64,000 bases of DNA from Williamsia soli. GTDB lineage: Bacteria > Actinomycetota > Actinomycetes > Mycobacteriales > Mycobacteriaceae. The translations under genes and the position numbers were made by a program. The notes under the pieces were generated by a model. That model ran no database searches. It saw only the letters and a list, made by a program, of their open reading frames with translations, and was not told where the DNA came from. Positions 9,081 through 18,840 of this stretch are shown in pieces. Each line of letters starts with the position of its first letter. Position 1 is the first letter of the stretch. The stretch spans positions 372,001 to 436,000 of the forward strand of contig NZ_JAFRDR010000003.1 of assembly GCF_017377795.1 (NCBI RefSeq). The letters are read 5' to 3'.

Positions 9081-10091
9081 ATGTCGGTGAGCATGCGCGA
9101 GGTGGCCGCAGCCGCATCGGTGTCCATCGGGACCGTGTCGAATGTGCTGAACGCTCCCGACAAGGTCGCACCGGCGACTGTCGATCGAGTGCACAAGGCG
9201 ATCACCGAACTCGGCTTCGTACGCAACGATGCTGCGCGGCAACTCAAAGCAGGTAGGTCGCGCTGCGTAGGCTTGATCGTCCTCGATGTGGGAAACCCGT
9301 TCTTCACCGATCTCGCCCGGGCCGCAGAGCGGCAGGCGGCGGAGAACAACCTGACCCTCCTGCTCGGTACGTCCGACGACGACGTCGCCCGCGAGCACAT
9401 GTACATCGAGACCTTCGACGAGCAGCGGGTTTTCGGGGTTCTGGTGTCGCCGGTCGGCGACGATCTCAGTCGGCTGGAAGCGTTGCATCAGCGCGGAACG
9501 CCCGTGGTCCTCGTCGACCGGAACGGACAGGGGACGGTGTTCCCGTCGGTCACCGTCGACGACGTCGCCGGCGGCGCGCTGGCGTGCACGCACCTGTGCG
9601 AGACCGGGAGGCGCCGGCTCGCCTTCATCGGCGGCCCCCGCGGCCTGCACCAGGTGGCCGACCGACTGCGCGGCGCGCGTCAGGCGATCGCCCAGGTGAC
9701 CGGCGCAACGCTCGAGGTGATCGAAACGCCATCGCTGAGTGTGCTGGCGGGTCGCGCCGCGGGCGAGGAGATCCGCAGGCGCCCGGCGAACGAGCGTCCC
9801 GACGCAATCTTCTGTGCCAACGACCTCGTGGCCATCGGGATCCTGCAAGCCCTGACGATGCTCGGCGACATCGCGGTACCGCGCGACATCGCGCTCATCG
9901 GCTACGACGACATCGACTTCGCCCGTTCCGCCGTGGTCCCCCTGTCGTCGATCAGCCAGCCGAGCCGCCAGCTGGGGTCCAGCGCCATCGAGCTGCTCGT
10001 CGACGAGATCTCCCGGTCCCCACAGACCCCGCCCCGCCATGTGCTCTTCCAGCCGCGGCTGGTCATCCGGGCCTCCACCGCGCCCGCCTGA
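9081..10091 (+). CDS. LacI-family repressor of the rhamnose operon
   Basis: This 336-residue protein has an N-terminal HTH, MREVAAAASVSIGTVSNVLN (residues 5-24), followed by the hinge-helix region and a periplasmic-binding-protein-like effector domain from about residue 60 (GLIVLDVGNPFF ... FCANDLVAIGILQAL ... GYDDIDFA). GGAAAGGGA lies upstream of the ATG. It closes the rhamnose operon, 56 nt after lldD, and should bind the two TTGAAACGTTTCA(A/G) palindromes. The inducer is probably L-rhamnose or L-rhamnulose (inference). It is probably autoregulated, as it shares the operon transcript. Confidence 0.9.
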   Translation: MSVSMREVAAAASVSIGTVSNVLNAPDKVAPATVDRVHKAITELGFVRNDAARQLKAGRSRCVGLIVLDVGNPFFTDLARAAERQAAENNLTLLLGTSDDDVAREHMYIETFDEQRVFGVLVSPVGDDLSRLEALHQRGTPVVLVDRNGQGTVFPSVTVDDVAGGALACTHLCETGRRRLAFIGGPRGLHQVADRLRGARQAIAQVTGATLEVIETPSLSVLAGRAAGEEIRRRPANERPDAIFCANDLVAIGILQALTMLGDIAVPRDIALIGYDDIDFARSAVVPLSSISQPSRQLGSSAIELLVDEISRSPQTPPRHVLFQPRLVIRASTAPA

Positions 10092-10204
10092 CCCGCTGAC
10101 CGGGCTGGATCGACCAAGGCCCTCGAGCACTTTCCCTGGTGCTATCGACCACCATTGTGGAACACTCGTTGTCAGATGTGAGACGGATCACCAGGGAGCT
10201 GCTC

Positions 10205-12457
10205 ATGGCCGAGAACAAAACCACCTTCTGCCGAATCTGCGAACCGCTGTGCGGGATGATCGCCACCGTCGAAGACGGCAGGTTGCTGTCCCTGCGGCCG
10301 GACAAGGAGAACCCCCTGTCGAAGGGGTTCGCCTGCCCGAAGGGAATCGCCTTCAGCGAGATCGTCAATGACCCCGATCGAGTGCTGCACCCGCTTCGAA
10401 AGAACGAATTCGGCGAGTTCGAACAGGTCTCGTGGGACACCGCGATGACCGAGATCACCGAGAAACTGGCGGCGGTACACAAGCGCGACGGAGCGTCCGG
10501 TATCGGTTGGTACTTCGGCAATCCCGCGACCTTCTCGACCGGCCACACCCTCTGGGTCGCCAACTTCACCACGCTGCTCGGCACGCCCCACGTCTACTCC
10601 GCAGGCTCTCAGGACGTGAACAACCGCTTCGTGGCCAGCCACTTTCTCTACGGCACCCCGGTCGCCGCGCCCATACCCGACATCAACCGTGTCCAGTTCC
10701 TCGTCATCATCGGCGCCAACCCTGTTGTCTCGCATGGCAGCGTGATGAGTTCGCCGCGTATCCGCGAGGGGCTCACCGCGATCACCAAGCGCGGCGGTCG
10801 GGTCTTGGTCATCGACCCGCGTCGCACCGAGACGGCCCGAGAGTTCGACTGGCAGCCGATCGTCCCCGACACCGACGCCCTGTTGCTGCTGTCGTTGCTC
10901 CACGTGATGTTCGACGAAAAGCTCGCCGACGACGACCGGCTCCGCGACCAGGCCACCGGGGTGGCGGCCATCAAGTCGCTGGCGGCGAAATATCCGCCGG
11001 AGCTGACCTCGGAGCGCACCGGCATCGACGCGGACACCGTGCGGGACCTCGCCCGCACCTTGGTGCTCACCGACCGCGCGGCACTATACGGCCGGGTGGG
11101 CACCTCACTCGGCCGGACCGGCACCCTGACCACGGCGCTGCTCGACATCGTCAACCTCGTCGCAGGCAACCTCGACACGGTCGGCGGCTCGATGTTCGGC
11201 GACCTGGGTGTACCCGGACAGCGGGCCGGGGTCACTGCCCTGCAGCATGTTTCGAACTTCGCGTGGAACGGTCGGCGCAGTCGGGTCGGCGGTCTGCCGC
11301 AGGTCCTCGGCACTGCACCGGCGTCGCTGATGGCCAAAGAGATGCTGACCCCGGGCAAGGGACAGCTCAAGGCACTGTTCGTCAGCGCGGGCAATCCGGT
11401 GCTGTCGGTGCCGAACGGCGACGAACTCGTCAAAGCCCTCGGCGGGCTCGACCTGATGGTGTCGCTCGACTTCTATCAGAACGAGACCAATGCCCACGCC
11501 GACTACATCTTGCCGACGACCACCATGTACGAGCGGGCGGACTTCCTGATCCCCTTCCAGCCTCTGTTCACCACACCCTTCAAACAGGCGACCGACGCGG
11601 TCATCCCGCCCATGGGCGAAGCCCGCGAGGAGTGGCAGATCGTCAACGAGCTCGTGGGCGCGCTCGCTCCCCAGGCACCGGCACTCCGTGGGCTGCACCT
11701 GTTCAACAAGCTCGCCGACCGGATCGGCAAACCCTGGACACCGACAAGACTCTCGGATCTGGTGGTCCGGCTGGGAACGGGTGGGGATCGCTTCGGATTA
11801 CGCCGCGGCGGACTCACGTTCAAGCGGCTGCTCGACAAGTTCCCGCACGGCACCATCGTCGCCGACCATCTCGAACCCGGTCAGTTGGGTAAGTTCGTCA
11901 CCCATCGGCATCGCAGGATCCGCCTCGACGCGCCCGAATTGCTCGCCGAGATCGACCGTCTCGATCCAGACGTCGACCCGTCGTACCCGTTGCGGCTCAT
12001 CGGGATGCGGGAGATCCGATCGGAGAACAGCTGGCAGCACAATGCACCCATGCTCCTGCGCGGTGGTCGCGCTCACACCGCCCGAATGCACCCTGCGGAC
12101 GCGAGCGCTCGCGGCCTCGACGAAGGCGACCTGGTCACGGTGACGTCCAGGCACGGGCAGATAGCCCTGCCGATCAGCGTCACCGACGACATCAAACCCG
12201 GGGTCGTCGCCATTCCTCACGGCTGGGGACACAACGGCACCGGTGGCTGGACGAAGGCGAATGACGCCGCGTCCACTGACCTCGGCAGCGGAGGGGCGAA
12301 CGTGAACGCACTCATCTCGTCCGATCCCGAGGATCTCGAACGACTCGCCGGCATGGCGAACATGACCGGCGTGCCCATCGAGGTGACACCGCTGGAGCCT
12401 TCGATTCGCGCCCACCTGGCCGCCCAAGCTCCGGAATTGGTGGATTCTGGCGAGTAA
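10205..12457 (+). CDS. Molybdopterin-dependent oxidoreductase, substrate unknown
   Basis: A 750-residue Mo/W-bis-MGD enzyme of the DMSO-reductase superfamily. Residues 9-44 hold the 4Fe-4S motif C-x2-C-x3-C-x27-C (CRICEPLC ... CPKG). The central catalytic domain and the C-terminal molydopterin-dinucleotide-binding domain (about 620-740, including HNAPMLLRGG and HGWGHNGTGG) follow. No Tat signal is seen, so it should be cytoplasmic. The ATG at 10205 has AGGGAG 6 nt upstream; an upstream in-frame start at 10139 lacks support. No partner electron-transfer subunit is adjacent. Its last codons form part of a palindromic repeat. Confidence 0.85.
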   Translation: MAENKTTFCRICEPLCGMIATVEDGRLLSLRPDKENPLSKGFACPKGIAFSEIVNDPDRVLHPLRKNEFGEFEQVSWDTAMTEITEKLAAVHKRDGASGIGWYFGNPATFSTGHTLWVANFTTLLGTPHVYSAGSQDVNNRFVASHFLYGTPVAAPIPDINRVQFLVIIGANPVVSHGSVMSSPRIREGLTAITKRGGRVLVIDPRRTETAREFDWQPIVPDTDALLLLSLLHVMFDEKLADDDRLRDQATGVAAIKSLAAKYPPELTSERTGIDADTVRDLARTLVLTDRAALYGRVGTSLGRTGTLTTALLDIVNLVAGNLDTVGGSMFGDLGVPGQRAGVTALQHVSNFAWNGRRSRVGGLPQVLGTAPASLMAKEMLTPGKGQLKALFVSAGNPVLSVPNGDELVKALGGLDLMVSLDFYQNETNAHADYILPTTTMYERADFLIPFQPLFTTPFKQATDAVIPPMGEAREEWQIVNELVGALAPQAPALRGLHLFNKLADRIGKPWTPTRLSDLVVRLGTGGDRFGLRRGGLTFKRLLDKFPHGTIVADHLEPGQLGKFVTHRHRRIRLDAPELLAEIDRLDPDVDPSYPLRLIGMREIRSENSWQHNAPMLLRGGRAHTARMHPADASARGLDEGDLVTVTSRHGQIALPISVTDDIKPGVVAIPHGWGHNGTGGWTKANDAASTDLGSGGANVNALISSDPEDLERLAGMANMTGVPIEVTPLEPSIRAHLAAQAPELVDSGE

Positions 12458-12495
12458 AACCGCAGGTCGAACTCACCAGAACCCACCAAGATCGG
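12431..12495. repeat. 65-bp palindromic element, copy 1
   Basis: Arms at 12431-12455 and 12471-12495 pair at 20 of 25 positions around a 15-nt loop (12456-12470) containing CCGCAGGTC. It begins inside the last codons of the molybdopterin enzyme and ends 3 nt before the convergent LLM gene's stop. A second copy with the same geometry and loop core lies at 50135-50199. It may act as a bidirectional terminator, but the conserved loop suggests a repeat family. Confidence 0.8.
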
Positions 12496-12498
12496 GGG

Positions 12499-13308
12499 TC
12501 AGATCAGTTTGGCGAGCTCTTCGACGATGTCGACGTCACCCAGGATCTGGATGGCGACGTGGTCGGCGCCCTGACCGAGGTGTGAATCGAGCTGTTCACG
12601 GACCACCTCCGCGCTGCCGTGCGCGACGAGTGCGTCGATCAATGCATCGGAACCACCGTCGGCGATGTCGGCATCGGTGTAGCCAAAACGCTTGAGGTTG
12701 TTCGTGTAATTCTGCAGATGCAGGTACGGCTGGTCCACGTAGGGCCGTCCGACCGACCTCGCGAGTTCGGCGTCCTCGGTGAGTACCACCTTGTGCTCGG
12801 GTGCCAGGAACTTGTCCGGGCCGAGGATCTTCCGGGCGTACTCGGTGTGAGCTGCTGGTACGAGATATGGGTGCGAGCCGAGCGCGCGGTCTCGGGCCAG
12901 ACGCAACATGCGGGGCCCCAGGGCTGCGATCACCCTGCGGTCCGCGGGAACCCCACCCTCATCGAGGACGTCGAGGTAGGCGACCAGCGAGTCGTAGGGA
13001 CTTCTGTACTCCTGGACGGCCTCCGGATGGCTGACTCCGATTCCCAGCAGAAAGCGGCCGGGAAAATCAGTCTCGAGCTGGGCGAATTGCTCAGCGATCT
13101 GCGCGGCTTCGGTGTTCCAGATGCTCGTGATACCCGTCGCCACCCGGATCGACGACGTCGCCTCGAGGATGGTGCGCGCCGGCGTCAGCGACCGCGGCGA
13201 ACCGCCCAGCCAGATCGTGCCGTAGCCGAGTTTCTCGATCTCCAGTGCCTGTTGCGGGGATATCGCCGAAAAGCCGGCCCACACCCCATGAGTTCCGAAT
13301 CCAGTCAT
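12499..13308 (-). CDS. LLM-class F420-type oxidoreductase
   Basis: This 269-residue luciferase-like TIM-barrel protein resembles the F420-dependent LLM enzymes common in mycobacteria and relatives. It opens with GVWAGFSAISPQQALEIEKL and has LGYGTIWLGG, RVATGITSIWNTEAAQIAEQ and GRFLLGIGVSHPE. These are the usual cofactor-binding strand regions. Substrate cannot be inferred. It is convergent with the molybdopterin enzyme across the palindromic repeat. F420 rather than FMN use is an inference from family resemblance. Confidence 0.83.
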   Translation of the reverse strand: MTGFGTHGVWAGFSAISPQQALEIEKLGYGTIWLGGSPRSLTPARTILEATSSIRVATGITSIWNTEAAQIAEQFAQLETDFPGRFLLGIGVSHPEAVQEYRSPYDSLVAYLDVLDEGGVPADRRVIAALGPRMLRLARDRALGSHPYLVPAAHTEYARKILGPDKFLAPEHKVVLTEDAELARSVGRPYVDQPYLHLQNYTNNLKRFGYTDADIADGGSDALIDALVAHGSAEVVREQLDSHLGQGADHVAIQILGDVDIVEELAKLI

Positions 13309-13420
13309 ACTTCAATGCAACTCCCCCACCGCGGCGACCATTCCACTGGGCGTCATTCGCGCGCAGCAATTGTGTCGCGAGACGACGGATACCAGGACAC
13401 ATGTCCGTAGTGTCGCCCGC

Positions 13421-14062
13421 ATGCGGATGACCGTCGTTCTCGCTGCTGCGCTCCTGACAGGTCTCGTCGGCTGTACGTCCGGGCACGAGAACTCGACCGA
13501 CCAGACTGCAACATTCGACTCCGTGACCGAGATTCGGACGATCGCGCCGGTGGACGCAGGCGGCAACGCGACGCCCGGTTACACCGGACGGAACGTACCG
13601 ACGTTCGCACCGCTCGACTGCTTCACCGACATCACCGGTGGCCTTCGCTGCTCAGACACTCCGGAAGGCCTTCGCTTCTGCGTCGAGGCCGGCCAGACCA
13701 CAGCGGCGTGCCTGGCCGATCCGCGAGATACCGAATTCGGCTATGTGGGAGCAACACTCACGTTCATGACCGACGTCAGCCCATATGTTCCCGCAGGTCT
13801 CGACCTGGCCGACGGCTCGCACTGCACCCTCGGCCGCAATCCGATGGCCATGGCGACCGGAAACACACAGTTCGTCCACGTCTACGGCTGCACGGACGGC
13901 CCGACCCAGGGTGTGTACGTGCAACCCCTGGCTGAGATCGGAAATCCGGTGCGGAACGTCATCGACCGCACGTCGGATCGGTGGACGGTGCAGGGCGGTG
14001 ACGACACCGGCCCGACCCGAACGGTGGAGGTGGCCGTCGCCTACGAACTGTTCAGTCGCTAG
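13421..14062 (+). CDS. Putative secreted lipoprotein
   Basis: A 213-residue protein with a short lipoprotein signal: MRM, then a hydrophobic stretch ending LVGC, with Cys18 as the probable lipidated residue. The mature part has several Cys residues (DCFTDITGGLRC, RFCVEAGQ, HCTLG, YGCTDG) that could form disulfides outside the membrane. No domain is recognised. The ATG at 13421 places the signal peptide correctly; 13427 is an alternative. It lies 9 nt upstream of dtd on the same strand and is probably co-transcribed, though a functional link is not evident. Confidence 0.78.
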   Translation: MRMTVVLAAALLTGLVGCTSGHENSTDQTATFDSVTEIRTIAPVDAGGNATPGYTGRNVPTFAPLDCFTDITGGLRCSDTPEGLRFCVEAGQTTAACLADPRDTEFGYVGATLTFMTDVSPYVPAGLDLADGSHCTLGRNPMAMATGNTQFVHVYGCTDGPTQGVYVQPLAEIGNPVRNVIDRTSDRWTVQGGDDTGPTRTVEVAVAYELFSR

Positions 14063-14071
14063 GTTGGCTGG

Positions 14072-14509
14072 ATGAGGGCAGTGCTGCAGAGGGTCACGTC
14101 GGCGTCGGTGAGCGTCGACGGTCAGGTGATCGGCGAGTTGACCATCCCTGCCGGTGCCCACGGACTCGTCGCGTTGATCGGCGTCACGCATGACGACACC
14201 CCAGACACCGCTGCCAAACTCGCCGACAAGATCTGGCGACTCCGCATCCTGGCGGGCGAGAAGTCCGCCGCAGACCTCGGTGCACCCGTTCTCGTCATCA
14301 GCCAATTCACCCTGTACGCGAACACCGACAAGGGGCGGCGCCCGTCGTGGAATGCGGCAGCGCCCGGCTCGGTCGCCGAGCCACTTGTCGACGCAGTGGT
14401 CGCGGCGCTGAAAGCATCGGGAGCACAGGTCGAGACAGGCAGATTCGGCGCGAGCATGCAGGTTTCGTTGGTGAACGACGGCCCGGTCACCATCGAACTC
14501 GAGGTGTGA
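14072..14509 (+). CDS. dtd: D-aminoacyl-tRNA deacylase
   Basis: This 145-residue enzyme removes D-amino acids, and wrongly attached glycine, from tRNA. It matches DTD from [17 protein letters not shown] through the catalytic [17 protein letters not shown] to the C-terminal [11 protein letters not shown], which contains the Gly-cisPro-type specificity motif, here GPVT. Length is exactly that of the family. It stands between a lipoprotein gene and a convergent map. Confidence 0.95.
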   Translation: MRAVLQRVTSASVSVDGQVIGELTIPAGAHGLVALIGVTHDDTPDTAAKLADKIWRLRILAGEKSAADLGAPVLVISQFTLYANTDKGRRPSWNAAAPGSVAEPLVDAVVAALKASGAQVETGRFGASMQVSLVNDGPVTIELEV

Positions 14510-14522
14510 CTCGGCCCTGGCG

Positions 14523-14597
14523 CCCTGAGATCGTCCCCATCTGCGGCCATGAATGGCATAGTGCCCTCGAACACCCGCCAGGGGGACGATGTCAGGG
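14523..14597. terminator. Inverted repeat between convergent dtd and map
   Basis: CCCTGAGATCGTCCCC (14523-14538) pairs with 14582-14597 at 15 of 16 positions across a 43-nt loop. An alternative 8-bp stem (CCCTGGCG 14515-14522 / CGCCAGGG 14576-14583) is mutually exclusive with it. Its position between convergent genes suggests bidirectional termination. The long loop is unusual. Confidence 0.45.
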
Positions 14598-14613
14598 AGA
14601 TTTCGAGGTGGGC

Positions 14614-15405
14614 CTACGGGCGCGTGGTGAGAATCCGCGGACCATCGCCGGTGACGACCACCGTGTGCTCCCAGTGCGAAGCCCTGGTGCCATCGTCGGT
14701 GATCACGGTCCAGCCGTCGTCCAACTCGGTGGTGTCGACGGTACCCAGCGAGAGCATCGGCTCGATCGCCAACGTCGAACCGATCACCAGGACCGGCCCG
14801 CGGCCCGGCTTACCCTCGTTGGCGAGGAATGGGTCGAGGTGCATCTGTCTGCCAATACCGTGGCCGCCATAACCGGCAACGATCCCGAAAGTCCGACCGA
14901 AGGTCTTTTCCGCTGCGCGCGTTGCGGTTTCGATCGCGTGGGAAATGTCGGTGAGCCGGCCGCCGTCGACCATCGCGGCGATGCCGGCGTCGAGGGCTTG
15001 CTGGGTGGCGGCGTTCAGATCCTGGTCGGCCTGTGACAACTCGCCGACGCCGAACGTCCAGGCCGAATCGCCGTGCCAGCCATCGAGTATCGCGCCGCAG
15101 TCGATGGACACCAGGTCGTGCTCGGCGAGAATCACATCCTTTGACGGGATGCCGTGCACCACAACCTCGTTCACCGAGCTGCAGATCGAACCAGTGAAGC
15201 CGTGATAGCCGAGGAAGGACGGGACCGCGCCTGCGTCGCGGATCACCGACTCTGCGATCTGATCGAGCTCCAGAGTGCTCACCCCGGGCCGCGCAGCGTC
15301 CCGCACTGCCACCAGGGCGTTGCCGACGATGGCGCCGGCCGCGGCCATGGCGTCGATTTCACCGGCGCTACGAAACGGCACCGGCTTGGGCTTACGAAAA
15401 CCCAT
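14614..15405 (-). CDS. map: Type I methionine aminopeptidase
   Basis: A 263-residue enzyme that removes the N-terminal Met from nascent proteins. The five metal ligands of the pita-bread fold are in place: Asp102 (SIDCGA), Asp113 (WHGDSAWTF), His182 (YGGHGIG), Glu215 (AIEPML) and Glu246 (HWEHTV). Start chosen at ATG 15405, 5 nt after AGGTG; the GTG at 15411 is possible but crowds that site. It is the last gene of the secY-adk-map segment, as in mycobacteria. A second, diverged MetAP gene lies at 60784. Confidence 0.94.
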   Translation of the reverse strand: MGFRKPKPVPFRSAGEIDAMAAAGAIVGNALVAVRDAARPGVSTLELDQIAESVIRDAGAVPSFLGYHGFTGSICSSVNEVVVHGIPSKDVILAEHDLVSIDCGAILDGWHGDSAWTFGVGELSQADQDLNAATQQALDAGIAAMVDGGRLTDISHAIETATRAAEKTFGRTFGIVAGYGGHGIGRQMHLDPFLANEGKPGRGPVLVIGSTLAIEPMLSLGTVDTTELDDGWTVITDDGTRASHWEHTVVVTGDGPRILTTRP

Positions 15406-15450
15406 TCTCACACCTGCGCATTCTCGAACTGTGCCGCGAGGGCCGAAACG

Positions 15451-15996
15451 TCAGGCACTCAGAGCGCGGAGCACGCGCTGATGCACCTCGTTGACGTCGC
15501 CCATCGCGTCGATCGTCTTGACCGTGTCGGCGTAGTACTCGAGCAACGGCGCCGTCTCGCGCAGGTAGACATGCATGCGGTTGCGGATGACCTCTTCGGT
15601 GTCGTCCGCGCGGCCTCGGGCCAGCATGCGCTTGACGACGACATCCTCGTCGACGCCGAAGGACAACACTGCGTCGAGCTTGGTGTCGAGCTCGGACAGG
15701 ATCTCGGTGAGCGCATCCGCCTGCGCCGTCGAACGCGGGAAACCGTCGAGAATGAAACCCTTGGTCGCATCGGGCTCGGCGACGCGCGCACGCACCATGT
15801 CGACGGTGATCTCAGACGGCACGAGGTTTCCGGCATCCAGGTACTTCTTCGCCTCGACACCGATCGGGGTGCCCTGCGAGATGTTGGCGCGAAACAGGTC
15901 GCCGGTCGAGATGTGCGGGATACCCGCGCTCTCGGACAGCAGTTCTGCCTGCGTACCCTTGCCGGCTCCGGGTGGGCCGAGAATAACCAGTCTCAC
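15451..15996 (-). CDS. adk: Adenylate kinase
   Basis: A 181-residue short-form adenylate kinase (ATP + AMP to 2 ADP). The P-loop GPPGAGKGT occupies residues 7-15; the AMP-binding [10 protein letters not shown] and [10 protein letters not shown] and the lid-region [10 protein letters not shown] are all visible. The zinc-finger lid of longer bacterial forms is absent, as usual for actinobacteria. The GTG start overlaps the secY stop by 4 nt (GTGA), giving translational coupling. The next gene downstream is map. Confidence 0.97.
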   Translation of the reverse strand: MRLVILGPPGAGKGTQAELLSESAGIPHISTGDLFRANISQGTPIGVEAKKYLDAGNLVPSEITVDMVRARVAEPDATKGFILDGFPRSTAQADALTEILSELDTKLDAVLSFGVDEDVVVKRMLARGRADDTEEVIRNRMHVYLRETAPLLEYYADTVKTIDAMGDVNEVHQRVLRALSA

Positions 15997-17318
15997 TTCA
16001 GGAACCCTTCGTATTTACGCTGCATGAGCTGCGAATTGACCTGTTTGACGGTGTCCAGACCGACACCGACCATGATCAGCACCGCGGTGCCGCCGAACGG
16101 AATATTCTGCACACCACCCGAATTGCCGATCTCCAAGAAGAGGTTGGGGAGAACCGCGATGGTGCCGAGATAGATCGAGCCGGGCAGCGTGATCCGGCTG
16201 AGCACATAGCCGAGATAGTCGGCCGTCGGCTGACCCGGCCGGATACCGGGGATGAAGCCGCCGTACTTCTTCATCTCGTCGGCGCGTTCCTGCGGATTGA
16301 ACGTCACCGCCACGTAGAAGTACGTGAAGAAGATGATCATGAGGAAGTAGATGAGGATGTACACCGGGTTGCTCGGATCCACCAGGTAGGTCTGGATCGC
16401 GCGCTGCCACCACGATGGCTCCTCGGTCTGACTCTGCGTCAGCTGCAGGATCAGGTTGGGGAGATACAGCAGCGACGACGCGAAGATGACCGGGATGACG
16501 CCGGCCTGGTTGACCTTCAGCGGCAGGTACGTCGACGATCCGCCGTACATCTTGCGGCCGACCATGCGTTTGGCGTACTGCACCGGGATCCTGCGCTGGC
16601 CCTGCTCGATGAACACCACACCGGCCACGATCGCGAGCGCCGCCAGGATGACCAGGAAGAACACCAGGCCACCGCGGGTGTCAAGGATGGTCTTGCCCTC
16701 GGCCGGGATACGCGCGGCGATGCCGGCGAAGATCATCAGCGACATACCGTTACCGATGCCACGTTCGGTGATCAGCTCGCCGAACCACATGACCACACAC
16801 GCCCCCGCCGTCATCACCAAAACGATGATGAAGAGGCCGAAGATGGACTGGTCCCGCAGGATCTGGTCACCGTTCTGGCAGTCTCGCAACAGATCACCGC
16901 GGTCGGCGAGTGCGACGATGCCCGTCGACTGCAGCAACGCCAGGGCCACGGTGAGGTAGCGCGTGTACTGCGTCATCTTGGCCTGGCCGGACTGACCTTC
17001 CTTACGCAGCTGCTCGAATCGTGGGATCACCACGGTCAGGAGCTGGACGATGATGCTGGCCGTGATGTACGGCATGATGCCGATCGCGAACACCGACAAC
17101 TGGAGCAGGGCTCCGCCGGAGAACATGTTGATCAGGGAGTAGATGCCTGCGGAATCTCCACGCGAGACATCGTCGAGACATTGTTGGACCTGCTGATAGT
17201 CCACACCGGGCGACGGGATCGTCGCGCCGAGACGATAAAGAATGATGATTCCCAGAACGAAGAGAATCTTCCGCCTCAGGTCGGGTGTCCTGAAGGCCGA
17301 TATGACGGCGGAACGCAC
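15993..17318 (-). CDS. secY: Preprotein translocase subunit SecY
   Basis: This 441-residue integral membrane protein, with 10 transmembrane helices, is the channel of the Sec translocon. Diagnostic stretches are [16 protein letters not shown] at the N-terminus, [11 protein letters not shown] (plug region), [15 protein letters not shown] and [23 protein letters not shown] in the cytoplasmic loop. The GTG at 17318 is chosen because AGGAGGAG lies directly upstream; the longer open frame adds 14 unrelated residues. It is separated from rplO by 186 nt, a wider gap than elsewhere in the cluster. Confidence 0.97.
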   Translation of the reverse strand: MRSAVISAFRTPDLRRKILFVLGIIILYRLGATIPSPGVDYQQVQQCLDDVSRGDSAGIYSLINMFSGGALLQLSVFAIGIMPYITASIIVQLLTVVIPRFEQLRKEGQSGQAKMTQYTRYLTVALALLQSTGIVALADRGDLLRDCQNGDQILRDQSIFGLFIIVLVMTAGACVVMWFGELITERGIGNGMSLMIFAGIAARIPAEGKTILDTRGGLVFFLVILAALAIVAGVVFIEQGQRRIPVQYAKRMVGRKMYGGSSTYLPLKVNQAGVIPVIFASSLLYLPNLILQLTQSQTEEPSWWQRAIQTYLVDPSNPVYILIYFLMIIFFTYFYVAVTFNPQERADEMKKYGGFIPGIRPGQPTADYLGYVLSRITLPGSIYLGTIAVLPNLFLEIGNSGGVQNIPFGGTAVLIMVGVGLDTVKQVNSQLMQRKYEGFLK

Positions 17319-17504
17319 TAACTCCTCCTGGGCAATGTCGCTCCGGCAGCAGCGTTGCACCGGGCTACAAACAACTCTTGAACTCTAACAGTCACCTTGT
17401 TGGAACCACGTTGGGTGACCGCCGGAGTGACGGACGACGCAGCGATGATGCCGCGCCGTCCGCCACTGTAGCGAGTCCTGGGTGATCGATGGACTACGGC
17501 CGAC

Positions 17505-17945
17505 CTACAGGACGGTCGTGGATCCGCCCGCGGCGGCGATCTTCTCGGTGGCAGAGGCGGAGAACTTGTTGGCGGTGACCTGCACGGCCACCGTCAGCTC
17601 TCCGTCGCCGAGCACCTTGACCAGTTCGTTCTTGCGAACGGCGCCCTTGGCGATGAGGTCCTCGACACCGATCGTGCCCCCGTCGGGGAACAGCCGGTTG
17701 ATGTCGGCGAGATTCACGACCTGGTACTCGACCCGGTTGCGGTTGGTGAAGCCCTTGAGCTTCGGCAGCCGCATGTGGATGGGCATCTGCCCACCCTCGA
17801 AACGAGCAGGCACATTCTTGCGCGCCTTGGTGCCCTTGGTGCCGCGACCCGCGGTCTTACCCTTGGATCCCTCACCACGACCCACACGGGTCTTCTCTGT
17901 CTTCGACCCCGGAGCGGGGCGAAGGTGATGCAATTTGATTGTCAT
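17505..17945 (-). CDS. rplO: 50S ribosomal protein L15
   Basis: This 146-residue protein begins [20 protein letters not shown] and has the basic, Gly-rich N-terminal extension [17 protein letters not shown] typical of L15, which threads into 23S rRNA. The C-terminal globular domain ends [16 protein letters not shown]. It starts 5 nt after rpmD. Confidence 0.97.
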   Translation of the reverse strand: MTIKLHHLRPAPGSKTEKTRVGRGEGSKGKTAGRGTKGTKARKNVPARFEGGQMPIHMRLPKLKGFTNRNRVEYQVVNLADINRLFPDGGTIGVEDLIAKGAVRKNELVKVLGDGELTVAVQVTANKFSASATEKIAAAGGSTTVL

Positions 17946-17950
17946 TGCGG

Positions 17951-18130
17951 TTAAACCTCTTCGACTGTCACGAGGTGCCGAACCGCTTTGATCAATCCAC
18001 GGTTCTGGGCGTTGTCCTCGCGGGTGACGGTCTGGCGGATCTTTCGGAGACCGAGGGTCCGCAGGCTGTCACGCTGATTGCTCTTCTGCCCGATGGTGCT
18101 CTTCACCTGGGTGATCTTCAGCTCTGCCAT
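17951..18130 (-). CDS. rpmD: 50S ribosomal protein L30
   Basis: A 59-residue protein, [19 protein letters not shown] to RHLVTVEEV, of normal length and sequence for bacterial L30. The ATG at 18130 is the family start. It lies 4 nt after rpsE and 5 nt before rplO. Confidence 0.96.
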   Translation of the reverse strand: MAELKITQVKSTIGQKSNQRDSLRTLGLRKIRQTVTREDNAQNRGLIKAVRHLVTVEEV

Positions 18131-18134
18131 GTCG

Positions 18135-18803
18135 TTATGCTCCCTGTCCTGCACGGGCACGCAACATACCGGCCGGAGCGACGTCCTCGATCGGCAGTCC
18201 GCGACGTGCGGCCACCTCTTCGGGACGCTGCAGCAGCTTGAGCGCAGCCACGGTCGCGTGCACGACGTTGATCGAGTTGTCGCTGCCGAGGCTCTTGCCG
18301 AGGATGTCGTGGACACCCGCGCACTCGAGCACGGCACGCACCGCGCCACCGGCGATCACACCGGTACCGGGGCTGGCCGGACGCAGCATCACGACACCGG
18401 CAGCGGCTTCGCCCTGCACGGGGTGCGTGATGGTCGCGCCGATCATCGGGACGCGGAAAAAGCTCTTGCGAGCTTCCTCGACACCCTTCTGGATCGCGGC
18501 AGGGACCTCTTTGGCCTTGCCGTAGCCGACGCCGACCAGTCCGTTGCCGTCACCGACGACGACGAGGGCGGTGAAGGAGAACCGACGTCCACCCTTGACC
18601 ACCTTCGAGACGCGGTTGATGGCAACCACGCGCTCGAGCTGGTTTTTGTCTTCCCGGCCGCCGCCGCGCTGGTTGTCGCGCCGATCGCGGTTGCCGCCGC
18701 CACCGCGGCGGTCGCCGCCTGCGTTGTTGGCGTTCGGGTCATTGCTGTTGCTTCCGGCGGGTCCGCTTCCGGTACCGCCGTCACGCCGCTGACGTCCCGG
18801 CAT
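18135..18803 (-). CDS. rpsE: 30S ribosomal protein S5
   Basis: A 222-residue S5. Conserved parts are the dsRNA-binding fold ([35 protein letters not shown]) and the C-terminal domain ([16 protein letters not shown]). S5 takes part in decoding fidelity and mRNA unwinding. The N-terminus carries a ~55-residue Gly/Asn/Arg-rich extension, predicted disordered, typical of Mycobacteriales and longer than in E. coli. The ATG at 18803 has GGAAGGA 7 nt upstream, preferred over the 7-codon-longer frame. Confidence 0.96.
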   Translation of the reverse strand: MPGRQRRDGGTGSGPAGSNSNDPNANNAGGDRRGGGGNRDRRDNQRGGGREDKNQLERVVAINRVSKVVKGGRRFSFTALVVVGDGNGLVGVGYGKAKEVPAAIQKGVEEARKSFFRVPMIGATITHPVQGEAAAGVVMLRPASPGTGVIAGGAVRAVLECAGVHDILGKSLGSDNSINVVHATVAALKLLQRPEEVAARRGLPIEDVAPAGMLRARAGQGA

Positions 18804-18840
18804 CAGATGGTCCTTCCGTTGCAAGTATTCGTATCAATCA

